From contig OX377206.1 in assembly GCA_947396885.1 (NCBI GenBank), positions 20,641,114-20,705,113 on the forward strand: DNA of 64,000 nt. The letters are read 5' to 3'. The translations under genes and the position numbers were made by a program. The stretch is from Heligmosomoides polygyrus polygyrus (lineage: Eukaryota; Nematoda; Chromadorea; Rhabditida; Heligmosomidae). The notes beneath the pieces are model-generated. The model was not told the origin of the DNA. It saw only the letters and a program-made list of their open reading frames with translations, and ran no database searches. Of this stretch, positions 12,086 to 21,746 are shown piece after piece; position 1 is the stretch's first letter; every line of letters begins with the position of its first letter.

Positions 12086-13304
12086 ACTGTTGAGACAGTT
12101 CTCAGCTTCAGGTAATCTCAGCTCCTCTCTCCGTAGAAAATTTATTTTTATCACATGCTTGCGGTGTTTATTGTTTAAATATAAAAAATTCATGAGATTT
12201 ATTAATATGTGATCTATCCTTCGCTAGAAAAGGGAATCGAACACATGTAGGGTGGAGTTCCCCGGGTCCGAGATTAGAAAACAATGTCGCTAATAAGCCA
12301 GTATAACCCGTCGTCTTTGTAGTGTCGCTTATTTTCAATTCTGCAGCCAACGTTGAACAAACAGTGCTCCCCTCTGACTAGGATAGACGGCAAAAATGTT
12401 TCCAGTGCTTGAGTAATCATGAAAGTTCATTCCCTTTAGCTACAATTTAAGGTAGGGCTCTAGCTTCCCTGAATCACAAAGGCAGCCCTTTAGTATGTCA
12501 GATTTTGCGGCTAGGCCATGAATTTATTCAGGCTATCCCGGTGTTTACTCGATTTGTAGTGGAAGCACATTCAATGAAGAACTATGTGATTTTCTACGCC
12601 TGGCATTGCTTAACTTTCCTTTTGAGCATGAATCATGATAGCCTAAACTTGCTAGGACTATTATTATAGGAGTTAAATATTGGGTAGATGACGTTTCTTC
12701 TAAAAAAAGAAGACTTTTTTTGATCTACAAATTTTTTATGGCGTGCGCTGCGCTGCTACAAGTTGAGCGTCCCCATATGTTCTATCAGTCGTTTGTTCGA
12801 TATCGTGATCGCATCTTCGGAGTAGGTATACGGTTCGTTCTGTATACGCGGACGAAAGGCGGCATAGACGATCTGCTGACGATTGAAGGGCACTATCTTA
12901 AAACAGCTACAAAGGTAGATGTTCTAATGGAATATTTCAATGGTTTGCATTTCCGTAGTAGAGTTGTATTTGTTATTCTATGAAGCCGTTTCACCTTTTC
13001 TATCGGATTTGCGCGTATGACGGTAACACGCGTCTTTAAAAAAATAAATAAAGTTTCTGATAACGTTATTGGAAGACAAAGATGGAACAGTACGCATTTG
13101 TTAACAAAATTCTCCATTCCCAACCAACAGCTGACAGCTGACCGTTTTCCGCTCAAATATCGTTACTTCAGAGGAACAGTTCGACTAGCCGTTAAACCTT
13201 CCGATCTTTTGATGAAGCACAAAATAAGAATTTTTTCTCAAACATTTAACAAACTGCGAATAAAATAATTTCAAATCTTGCTCTAGAATGTAATCATACT
13301 TATG
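12086..13304. other. Unassigned sequence, no recognised gene
   Basis: Frames at 12720-12983 and 13017-13268 are open but unrelated to any family recognised, and an overlapping antisense frame is equally open. A GACTAGGATAGA string at about 12376 resembles the end of MITE-B, without a partner. Confidence 0.3.
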
Positions 13305-13306
13305 TA

Positions 13307-14185
13307 CCAGGCTGTCCAATAATTTCTGTCCGAAAATTTTCAAAATTCTATAATTTTCCTTAGAAGTGTTATAATATCAGGCAAGTGTAAAAACCTTCTA
13401 GAAGATTCTCCAGAGTTCCACGCCAGGGGTATATAAGGCGTAGTCCCCGCGTCTAGCTACCAGTACAAGCTAAAATGGACCAAGGTCGAATTCGTACGTT
13501 CATGTACTACGAGTGGCTGCTGGGCAACGACACAGGCTCCGCGGTCGCCAACATCTGCAGAGCGTGCAAGGAGGATGCAGTGTCCCAACGCACAGTCAGG
13601 CGCTGGCTCAATCGTTTCGAGAGCGGCGACACGAGCCTCGAGGACAGGGGGCACAGCGGGAGGCCTTCTGGTGGGACGCCAAGGGCATGCTGTTTCGAGC
13701 TGCTCCCGCAAGGCAGGACGGTCACCGCCTCCATCTACACCGATCAGCTCGAGAAACTAGCCGCCGCCATCCGAGAAAAGCGTCCCCGACGGGCCTCGGT
13801 CCACCTGCTGCACGACTACGCGCGCCCCCACGTGGCGAAGGAGACCCAGCAGAAGTTGGCGACGCTCGGCTGGGAGACGGTTGCCCATCCGCCGTATTCC
13901 CCGGACCTCGCCCCCTCCGACTACCACTTGTTCCGCCCGCTGAAGCACCATTTGGCCGGAGGAAAATTCACCAACTACGACAACCTCAAATCCGACAGCG
14001 CGGACTTCTTCGAGTCGCAGCCCCCGGAGTTCTGGGCGAAGGGCATCGGCAACCTGCCCAATCGATGGGCCACTGTTGTGGATAACTGTGGTGATTATAT
14101 TGTTGAACAGACTTGCTTTTCAAGAAAGTTGAAAAAAAAATTAAAAATGGTGAAATTTTCGGACAAGAATTATTGGACAGCCTGG
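13307..14185 (+). mobile_element. Internally deleted mariner element
   Basis: An 879-bp element lies between TA dinucleotides (13305-13306 and 14186-14187). Its inverted termini begin CCAGGCTGTCCAATAATT on both sides, with about 33 bp of good match. A TATATAA box at 13430-13436 precedes the transposase start by about 40 bp. Full mariners are about 1.3 kb, so roughly 400-450 bp are missing from the middle of the gene. The coding part is markedly GC-rich compared with the AT-rich flanks, which suggests either recent arrival or strong codon bias in the source element. Confidence 0.92.
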
Positions 14186-14308
14186 TATAAGTCTATCGTC
14201 CCAACGACAGTGTTATCTCTTTTGGAATGCGCAATGCAGAGTGGTCAATGGGGTTGCGCGTGGTTGGTATTTGATTCTGTTAGGAACCACTGTTGGAGCC
14301 GCTACTGA
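13475..14308 (+). pseudogene. mariner transposase with in-frame internal deletion (277 aa)
   Basis: The ATG at 13475 follows a TATA box and opens a frame that begins with the mariner paired helix-turn-helix DNA-binding region (residues about 1-65, including RTVRRWLNRFESGD and the LEDRGHSGRPS linker). It then jumps in frame to the late catalytic part (ACCFELLPQGRT, then TDQLEKL). The first catalytic Asp region (normally TGDEKW) is absent. The second Asp is in LLHDYARPHVA and the third in PPYSPDLAPSDYHLF, with 34 residues between, as expected for a D,D34D mariner. The frame does not stop at the usual end: it reads through the right terminal repeat into flanking DNA and stops at 14308. It cannot be a catalytically active transposase but could still bind its terminal repeats. 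Relationship to known hookworm mariners is plausible but untested. Confidence 0.85.
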
Positions 14309-15311
14309 CCGAAAGAGTATTTAGTTCGTCTTAGACGCTGTGGAAGCCGAATCTTTTTTGACGTATACCCCACGTCCTCCTCGTTGAGCGGAAATCCAGT
14401 GAAGCATGACCGATGCCGCTTTCCCGGTAGTCCGTGCCCAGCCCCTTCCGTCCTTCTCCAGTCCGGAACTTGGAGACCGCGTTTCCGACACTCAATCGTT
14501 CAAGTGGAAAGAGGGAAACAGTGTTGTTATGCAGTCGCGTAGGCTATCCCTTATTGCCGCTTGCTCCATCGTTATGAAGAAAGTTATGGCTTATGACGAC
14601 TGCCAACTCTGGAACACATAAATCTAATCTTCTGTCGCATCCGCTCTTAAACGCAACTCCCGTGTGCGGCTGGAGAAATATGGAAGATGCCCCTGGGAGA
14701 GAATGACTGGATGGGGTGACACGACGTCAACATAGACGGACATAGATCAACCAAGCACCTTGATGAAGTCGAGGATTCAGTTTCAGAACAGATTGATCCT
14801 GTCAGCTTTGTAATGCATTTGCGATCTTCAGCAGAATCCCTGATGTTCCCTCTCTCTATGATTGATAACCAACGGGACGTCGAAAAACGACGTTGGCGCA
14901 ATTCCTGGATTAGAGTTCATCCTGCAGTCCATTCTCCAAGATCCAAACCTGACTGGAAGCCATAAACATCACATTTGTCTTCTAATGATAGGTAGTCGGC
15001 CTGCAGAGCATTCAGGAAGAGTGATCTGTTTACAGGAAAATATGTCAAAATATCAGTTGGATAGTGTTGACTTCACAACCTAAGGCGGAATGCTTCCGTA
15101 CAGACTAAGTAGGATGTAGCTACCTGACGCTCCACAAATTGAGGTGCGCACCCGATCTCTGAAGAAATATCACGTTGAACAGTTGGCTACTACATTGGAC
15201 AGCGTTCGTACTTTAACAATGACCATGTGTGATGTCATATATGAATACGAATCGATTGGCAATCCGAACGGATCGATATGCAGTACACGCATCGCATAAA
15301 AGATCATTAAG
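14188..15311. other. Unassigned sequence, no recognised gene
   Basis: Several 60-85 codon frames occur on both strands, mutually overlapping and without motifs or splice signals. Nothing was recognised. Confidence 0.35.
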
Positions 15312-15591
15312 ATAGAAACGGCGTTAATCAATCCCGATTTGAAACGCGCTACGGAATCTATTCTACGGGATCTCGAAGAGGGATGAGTATTGGGCGTACA
15401 TTGTCCGCTTGCGGTGGAAAACCGTTGGACTGGTCAGTGTTTTGCCCTTTCCAGACAAGTGTGATACCAAATCAGCGACCTCCGCTGGATGGTAGGCCTT
15501 GTTGGCCTTGACGCAGCCCGAACGAAGGAATTGGACTCGGAGTTCACGCAGCAGTCCACGCATACTCCAACTGCGCTACCATACGCCCGAG
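15312..15591 (-). mobile_element. SINE-A copy, old and degenerate
   Basis: The order of SINE-A blocks is preserved (GGCGTTAATCAATCCC, CTACGGGAT, CTTGCGGTGG, CCAGACAAGTGTGATACCAA, then ACTGCGCTAC near the right end) with many substitutions and small deletions. It lies about 120 bp from a younger copy in the opposite orientation. Confidence 0.75.
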
Positions 15592-15709
15592 TCATCCGAT
15601 GCTTTTATTTCAAGCATTTCCAGCTGAGTGTAGATGTGAGAATCATAAGCATGGTCCATTTTGAGCAGCGTTTAGGCAATGCTTTTAATACGGTGTCCCA
15701 CGCGAAATA

Positions 15710-15984
15710 AAGACGCGTGTAGCGCAGTCGGAGGAGGCGCGACTGTCGCGTGCACCCGATACCAGGTTCCTGGTTCGGATTTCCCGCCCAGGCCAACTCC
15801 GTGGTCGGTGAATTGGTACCAGACTTGTCTGGGAAGGATAAAGCGCTGATTTGTTCATCGGCTGGCCACCGCAAGTCATTGTATGGCCAAATACGCGTTC
15901 ATGTCGCCTCCACGACATCCCGTAGAAGTAGAATGCGCTGGCGCATCCCAAAAGGGATTGTGTAACGCCGTCCTTTATCCTTTA
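15710..15984 (+). mobile_element. SINE-A copy, full length
   Basis: Read on the plus strand, the element starts GTGTAGCGCAGTCGGAGGAG (A-box-like), continues through CCTGGTTCGGATTTCCCGCC (B-box-like) and ends with the TCCTTTATCCTTTAT tail. The tail directly abuts the terminal repeat of the mariner remnant at 15985, so one of the two inserted next to or into the other. Confidence 0.9.
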
Positions 15985-16896
15985 TCTCACACGGAATGTC
16001 GCTTCAGACCGCAAAGTTAAATTCATACAAAGCATTTAAAACCAAACCTAACTCGGTAATATATTTTCTACAATTATCAACAACCTTTCTTCAACGTACA
16101 AGCAAAGACTGGATCCCGTCTTTAAAGAAACGAGCTGGCCGCGAATCGAGGAAATTGGTCACCCAAATCCGGATTTCGTCGTAGTCGGGGAACATTTTCC
16201 TTCCCAAGGTGTGCTGCATCGAGCGTAATATGTTGTGGTCGTATGGGGAACTGTCAGTGCTGTACGGCGGATGACGTAAAACAGTCCAACGAAGTTTCTC
16301 GATTTTCTACTGAACGACTTTTGTGACATAAGCCTTCGCATTATCTGGCAGCAAGTTGGTAGAGGACGTGTCAACTCAATTTGGGTTTAAATTTGGGGCA
16401 GGATTTAGGGAGTAGGATTTGGAGCAAACAAAATCTACTGCAAGCTTTCCAGTTAGTCTTGTCGGACCAGCTTCAACGGCAGACCGTGAAAGGTCGTTAC
16501 CCAGGATAGGCGCCTGCCTTCCGTGCTCTCCGTCTTCAAGACTTTTGTCGCCGGCGGCAAGACGTTGAAACCATCGCTCGCATTGTCTTTTGGAAACGAC
16601 ATCTTCGCCAAATGCGGCTACCAACGAACGACGCAATTCCGCAGCGGATTTCTTCAATTTGAAGTCGTAAAGCAGGCATGCGCGCACTCCCATTTTCTGG
16701 TCCATTGTAGTATGAATGCTATAATTTTTGAAAGCGATGAAAGAATGATGTAGGAAAAATAGGAAATGTGGAAAACGAAACGACGCGAAAATCTAATCTT
16801 AAGTAAGCTCACAGCCGCTGAAATCTAACCGTGAAAGGAAAAGAAAAAGAAAAGAAAAATGAAAAGGCCACAATGTGCGCGACATTCCGTGTGAGA
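15985..16896 (-). mobile_element. mariner element, internally deleted and decayed
   Basis: Inverted termini TCTCACACGGAATGTC (left) and its complement (right, 16881-16896) bound about 912 bp. No TA duplication is visible at the outer edges, so the exact ends are uncertain. The interior encodes both ends of a mariner transposase on the minus strand with the middle missing. An A-rich stretch at 16838-16864 follows the gene start. Confidence 0.8.
16004..16705 (-). pseudogene. mariner transposase pseudogene
   Basis: On the minus strand the gene starts at 16705 with a mariner-type N-terminus (MDQKMGVRACLLYDFKLKKS, then SKRQCERWFQRL and a GDKSLED linker). The reading then loses similarity where the middle of the gene, including the first catalytic Asp, has been deleted. 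The C-terminal part follows in shifted frames: a degenerate NARPYVTK-like second Asp region, a PPYS..SSPYDHN-like third motif, and a FFKDGIQSL-like tail that ends near 16004. Frameshifts and an internal stop make it non-functional. It belongs to a different mariner lineage from the copy at 13307, since the termini differ completely. Confidence 0.75.
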
Positions 16897-17183
16897 CAAC
16901 CTATGTAATATATCATACCATTGCTTCGTACTATGGGTCGATGTTCTTTATAAAAAGAGGCGGAATAACGAAATAATTTCCTTTGTGACAACATCACTGC
17001 TAATAATTTCTTAGTACGTATTAGGCTGCTGTCGACGTTAAGGGCAAGCAAATTGAAAAATAACATGAGAACGTGCGAAGAATGCCAGTGTGGTGAGATC
17101 CGACCTTAAGCCCTGTGACTTTATGCCCACTGCTTAATCTGTTGTAACTTGGAAATTTGGCTACGAGCAGAAAGTAGAAGATA

Positions 17184-17472
17184 AAAGGATAAAGGACGCG
17201 TTACTCAATCCTTTTTGGGATGCGCCAGCGCATTCTATTTCTAGGGGATGTGGTAGAGGCGATATGAATACGTACATATTTGGTCATACAATGACTTGCG
17301 GTGGCCAGCCGATGAACAAGTCAGCGCTTTATCCTTCCCAGACAAGTCTGGTACCAATTCAACGATCCCGGAGGGATGGAAGGCTTGGTTGGCCTGGGCG
17401 GAAAATCCGCACTAGGAACCTGGTATCGGATGCACGCGACCGTCTGCGCCTCCTCCGACTGCGCTACACGCA
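17184..17472 (-). mobile_element. SINE-A copy, full length
   Basis: The minus strand reads the full SINE-A order: tRNA-like head with GTAGCGCAGTCGG and a GGTTC..GGATTTTCC region, the central CCAGACTTGTCTGGGAAGGA block, then the tail TCCTTTATCCTTTTAT. It is a moderately diverged copy. Confidence 0.88.
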
Positions 17473-18170
17473 ACCGAACAGAAAGTACAGTTGGGAAACG
17501 CTGTTTTCTAGCGATGCTTCTGACTTTCTTTTCAAGTGGTTCTTCTGGATTTTCATTTATTAAAAATTGCGCTTAAACAAGGAACCTCGACAAGTAAGCA
17601 ACCTATAAACTGTGAAAAAGCATTTGAATGAAAAGTTAAAAAAATCACAAGATGAACAGAGCAAAGAACAATAAATAATCCGAGATATTGGCAAACGCAT
17701 AGAAGTCCAGTAAACGAGGAATGGAAAAAAATTTAGAAGCTGACTTTCTGTTCACTTCTCTCTTTCTGGCTACATCCTCTCAGTTCGTTGATGGCACTTA
17801 ACTCTTACTATAACATCATTCCACACGTGCAATAATGTATACATGAAGAATCCAACTCTGGATTGCAGTCCGCGTTATGCTGTCGACGTCTGCGGAGCCT
17901 TGAATACCCTGTTAATCATGGAAAAGGGAAATATTTCAAGGGTGGCGTTTCTTCTGCTTGATCTGAGGAAAACTACTTCGCGAATCAACATCTTGGCCGA
18001 CTGAATAATAAAATAAGGAGTCCTTTGTTAGCGTTAATCCTTTGTAAACGTACAGTGCGATTTCTACAACACTGCATACCAGAAGCCAAACACTTCTGGC
18101 TTCCCTCAGTCGTCTACCAATTTTTTTTCTACCTTACATATGATTGAAATAGAGGTGTGCAATTATCATG
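17473..18170. other. Unassigned sequence upstream of the RTE insertion
   Basis: AT-rich sequence with no recognised gene or repeat. It is the target region of the downstream retrotransposon; the duplicated target lies at 18171-18190. Confidence 0.4.
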
Positions 18171-18190
18171 GAAGATATCCAGATAACATC

Positions 18191-21100
18191 GGTGGCGGTG
18201 TCCGTTCCTCCACGTGGTGCCACTGGAAACTGCCCGCTCTGCGAGCTAAGCCGAACACGGACATTCGATTGCAGGCGACAGGCCCTTGTGACAGGCCGGC
18301 CTACGAACTCCCATGTCACATCACATGGTTCATGACATTGCAAGTTTTTCGTGATAGTGCTACGGCGTCCGCGGGAGCCGACGCGCACTCGCAGAGCCCG
18401 GCGAGTGTGAGAAGTATGCGAGGGTCCCTGATGCGAGGACGGCATCGGGGGGCAACTGAGCTAGTCCGAAAGTCCCGTAACGTAAGCAGGACCCGCGTGG
18501 CAACGCTGAATGTGAGTACGTTGACGGGCCGCTCGTGCGAGTTGGTTGAAGCACTGGAGCGTAGAAGAGTTGATTTCTGTGCGGTGCAGGAGACGAGGTG
18601 GTCCTGCCGCAAGTCAAGGGACATAGGACGTGGCTTCAAGGCCGTTCTATGTGGAAGTCCCAGGACCACCAGTGATGTCGGAATAATCGTCTCCGAACGA
18701 TTTCGTGACTCGATTGTAAGCGTTGAGCGCTTGATGAAGATCGTTGTCGCCGCTAAGGAGCGACTCTACCACTTCTTCTCTGCGTATGCTCCGCAGACTG
18801 GCTGCTCCGATCAAGCCAAGGATGAGTTTTGGAACCTGCTGGATGAGAAGACAGCAGAGGTACCGTCGAAAGATGTCATCATAGTCGCTGGTGACCTTAA
18901 TGGGCACGTAGGTGCTACGAAAGACGAGTACAGCTGTCATGGTGGTTTCGGATACGGATCACGTAACGCCGATGGTGAGCGCATTCTTGAGTATGCGGAA
19001 TCGCGTAGTCTCACCATTGTAAACACCGTCTTCCGAAAACGCGACTCCCACCTCATCTCATATTATAGTGGGAGCTCAAAGTCTCAGATAGACTTTGTGC
19101 TTGTGAAGGATCGTGACCGGAGTCTTGTCACAGACGCAATGATCGTGCCGTATGAGACGGTCGCTCCACAGCACCGACCGCTGATCTGCACTCTGAAGAT
19201 TGTCCCTCCGAGGCTGAAGCAGGTCGAGCGATGCGGTGCTGCAAGAATCAAGTGGTGGCGAATGAGAGAGAAGGAAGCAGCTGTGATTTCTCGCGTGCGG
19301 TTACCGACAGTGACAGTTGTCGACGAAATTTGGAAGAAGGCGACCGACGCGATTCGTCAAGCTGCACAGTCAGAACTCGGCATTATGAAGCCTGGGCGAC
19401 GGAAGGTCGACAAGCAGGCATGGCTGTGGACAGATGACGTGAAAGCAAAAGTGCGAGAGAAGAAGTCGCTTTATCACGTGTTTCTTGGCGAAAAGACGGC
19501 AGATAACTGGCGGAAGTACCAAGAAGCGAGGAAAGCTGCAAAGAAGGCCGTGGCTGTTGCAAAAGCCACTCATTATGGAGATGTCAACGAGAAGCTCGAG
19601 TCACGCGATGGCGAGCGGTATCTGTACCGGCTTGCTAAGAATCGCCATCGGCAGACCGAGGATATTGCGAAGTTTTTAGGCATCAATGATGAGAACGGCC
19701 ATCTTCTTACGGACCGCAAGAAGGCATTGAAGCGATGGCGCGACTACTTTGAGGAAATCTCTACAGTAGAATTTCCTCATCCAGCCATCCCTTCCACGGC
19801 TCCAACCCACGGCCCCGTTCAGAAGATCACCGTGGAGGAGATTGAAGCGGCTTTGAAGAAGATGAGGCCAGGCAAAGCGACTGGGCCCGATGACGTGGCA
19901 GCTGATTTGTGGAAGTCCAAGTACTGGTACCCTGCTGAGTGGTTGGCGAAGTTCTTTAATCAGGTTGTGGCGGAGAAGAAAGTGCCTGAGTGTTGGCGTC
20001 AAAGTACGACGATTCCAATTTGGAAGAAGAAGGGCAGTCCTGCAGACTGCTCCAATTACCGTCCGATTCGCTTGCTTTCGCACAGCATGAGGATCTTTGA
20101 GCGAGTTGTCGATGGACGAATTCGAGACATCATCCAGCTGTCCAGCAATCAGTGCGGCTTCGTGGCTGGCTGTGGCACCGTTGATGCCATACATGCCGTC
20201 CGCCTCCTGATAGAGAAGCATTGCGAGAAACGGAAGCCAGTGCATATAGCCTTTCTCGACTTGGAGAAGGCCTTTGACCGCGTACCGCGTGAAGTGATAT
20301 GGTACGCCCTGCGTCAACATGGAGTTCCTGAAGAGCTCATAGAGTGGGTGCGAATTCTCTACTCTTGTCCAAAGAGTCGAGTTCAAGCTGCAGCTGGGAC
20401 CTCGATGGAGTTTCCCATCTCTGTCGGAGTACATCAGGGTTCTGCGCTTTCCCCACTCCTCTTTGTTGTCGTCATGGATGCCATCACACGAGATCTTCAG
20501 AAGCCCGTCCCTTGGACGTTGCTTTATGCCGATGACGTGATGCTCGCTCGCGAAGATAAAGGAGAACTCGAGCGAGAGTTGCAAGCTTGGTGTGATCGCT
20601 TGGAGCGGTTTGGACTCAGATTGAACGTGAAGAAGACCGAGTATTTAACGACGGACGTTACCGAGTCCAGCTCCATCAAGGTTAACAGCATCGAGCTTCC
20701 ACGCACTGCGGTCTTTAAGTACCTGGGATCAGCAGTCGCGTCTGACGGCAAACTGATGGTCGAAGTGAATTCACGCGTGAGTGCAGCTTTGTCCAAGTGG
20801 CGCTCGTTGACTGGCGTGCTCTGTGACAAGAAGATACCAGAGCGCTTTAAGTCGAAGATCTACAGAACAGTCGTCCGGCCGGTAGCAATGTACGGCGCTG
20901 AGTGTTGGCCAGCGACCAAGGAAGTTGAAACGCGCCTCAGCGTCATGGAGACGAAGATGCTGCGCTGGACGGCAGGAGTTACGCGCATAGACCGCATCCG
21001 AAACGATGCTATTCGGCAGAAGTTCGGTGTCGCGCCGATAACTGACAAGATGCGCGAAGCTCGCTTACGATGGTACGGCCACGTTCTGCGTGGAGAAGAA

Positions 21101-21307
21101 GACAGCGTCCGCAAGATAGGCCTTAACTTCGAGGTAATAGGAAAGCGGCCTAGAGGGCGCCCGAAGCAGCGATGGGCTGATACGTTACATACGGACTTGA
21201 AAGTAGCTGGTGTTCACCCCGATCTAGCGCTGGATCGGGAAAGATGGCGTCATGACACCAGAATAGCGGACCCCGACACGAAGACAAACGCTGAAGAAGA
21301 AGAAGAA
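18191..21307 (+). mobile_element. Full-length RTE-type non-LTR retrotransposon
   Basis: A 3.1-kb element is flanked by a perfect 20-bp direct duplication (18171-18190 and 21308-21327). Such a length fits target-primed insertion of a LINE. The 3' end is a short (GAA)n tail with essentially no 3' untranslated region, as is usual for the RTE clade. The single long frame encodes an apurinic-type endonuclease and a reverse transcriptase with no internal stop or frameshift. It is one of the youngest-looking insertions of the window. Confidence 0.93.
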
Positions 21308-21439
21308 GAAGATATCCAGATAACATCTGCAGAGAAACCATTAGGATTTCGAAAAGTGCTAGTTTTCCATCTTCATACACGGGTCACCATGGTTTTCTGG
21401 GATGCAATTATAAGCAGTGCATTCGTTCTGAAACGCTGA
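18416..21439 (+). CDS. RTE-type endonuclease/reverse transcriptase
   Basis: The polyprotein of the element nicks target DNA and reverse-transcribes the element RNA at the nick. The Met at 18416 is the best start inside the element; frames further left include target DNA from before 18191. The endonuclease domain runs from about 18490 to 19200 with RVATLNVSTLTGR, AVQETRW, IIVAGDLNGHVG, SQIDFVLV and a final APQHRPL histidine. The reverse transcriptase (about 19830-20740) shows RPGKATGPDDVAADL, SNYRPIRLLS, FLDLEKAFDRVPREV, HQGSALSPLLF, the catalytic LYADDVM (YADD at 20525-20536) and KYLGSAVASDG. The C-terminal region has RWYGHVLRGEE and RPRGRPKQRW, as in animal RTE/BovB-like proteins. The native C-terminus has no stop before the GAA tail, so the tail is translated as poly-Glu and termination occurs in target DNA at 21439. 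Confidence 0.92.
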   Translation: MRGSLMRGRHRGATELVRKSRNVSRTRVATLNVSTLTGRSCELVEALERRRVDFCAVQETRWSCRKSRDIGRGFKAVLCGSPRTTSDVGIIVSERFRDSIVSVERLMKIVVAAKERLYHFFSAYAPQTGCSDQAKDEFWNLLDEKTAEVPSKDVIIVAGDLNGHVGATKDEYSCHGGFGYGSRNADGERILEYAESRSLTIVNTVFRKRDSHLISYYSGSSKSQIDFVLVKDRDRSLVTDAMIVPYETVAPQHRPLICTLKIVPPRLKQVERCGAARIKWWRMREKEAAVISRVRLPTVTVVDEIWKKATDAIRQAAQSELGIMKPGRRKVDKQAWLWTDDVKAKVREKKSLYHVFLGEKTADNWRKYQEARKAAKKAVAVAKATHYGDVNEKLESRDGERYLYRLAKNRHRQTEDIAKFLGINDENGHLLTDRKKALKRWRDYFEEISTVEFPHPAIPSTAPTHGPVQKITVEEIEAALKKMRPGKATGPDDVAADLWKSKYWYPAEWLAKFFNQVVAEKKVPECWRQSTTIPIWKKKGSPADCSNYRPIRLLSHSMRIFERVVDGRIRDIIQLSSNQCGFVAGCGTVDAIHAVRLLIEKHCEKRKPVHIAFLDLEKAFDRVPREVIWYALRQHGVPEELIEWVRILYSCPKSRVQAAAGTSMEFPISVGVHQGSALSPLLFVVVMDAITRDLQKPVPWTLLYADDVMLAREDKGELERELQAWCDRLERFGLRLNVKKTEYLTTDVTESSSIKVNSIELPRTAVFKYLGSAVASDGKLMVEVNSRVSAALSKWRSLTGVLCDKKIPERFKSKIYRTVVRPVAMYGAECWPATKEVETRLSVMETKMLRWTAGVTRIDRIRNDAIRQKFGVAPITDKMREARLRWYGHVLRGEEDSVRKIGLNFEVIGKRPRGRPKQRWADTLHTDLKVAGVHPDLALDRERWRHDTRIADPDTKTNAEEEEEEDIQITSAEKPLGFRKVLVFHLHTRVTMVFWDAIISSAFVLKR

Positions 21440-21746
21440 AATGTCCTTATAACACAATTACCCACGACGGCACTTCTTAATGAGGTGGGTGCTGTATGTA
21501 CTAAAAATAAATTTAACAAATAACAAATTGGGTGACTTAGCTTGGTGTATTTTTTTGCGTTTCTTCTCTATAATTCCCTGGGCATATTGGAGTAACGTAA
21601 AGAGTCTGAATCCCCGATTATAAAACACAATTGAGAATTGATCATATATTTCAACTTCAACTTCTTCTCAAAGAACTCCGCCGATCCGAGGCTTTTTCAG
21701 AGCTTTACCTCTTAGTTAAGTACATATCTGTGCGTCGGTTCTCGCT
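21328..21746. other. Unassigned sequence
   Basis: Target-side flank of the RTE element, AT-rich, with no recognised feature. Confidence 0.4.

Noticed and set aside
18140..18415. Using 18140 as the start of the reverse transcriptase
   Set aside because: The first codons lie in target DNA before the element start at 18191, so they are not part of the element.
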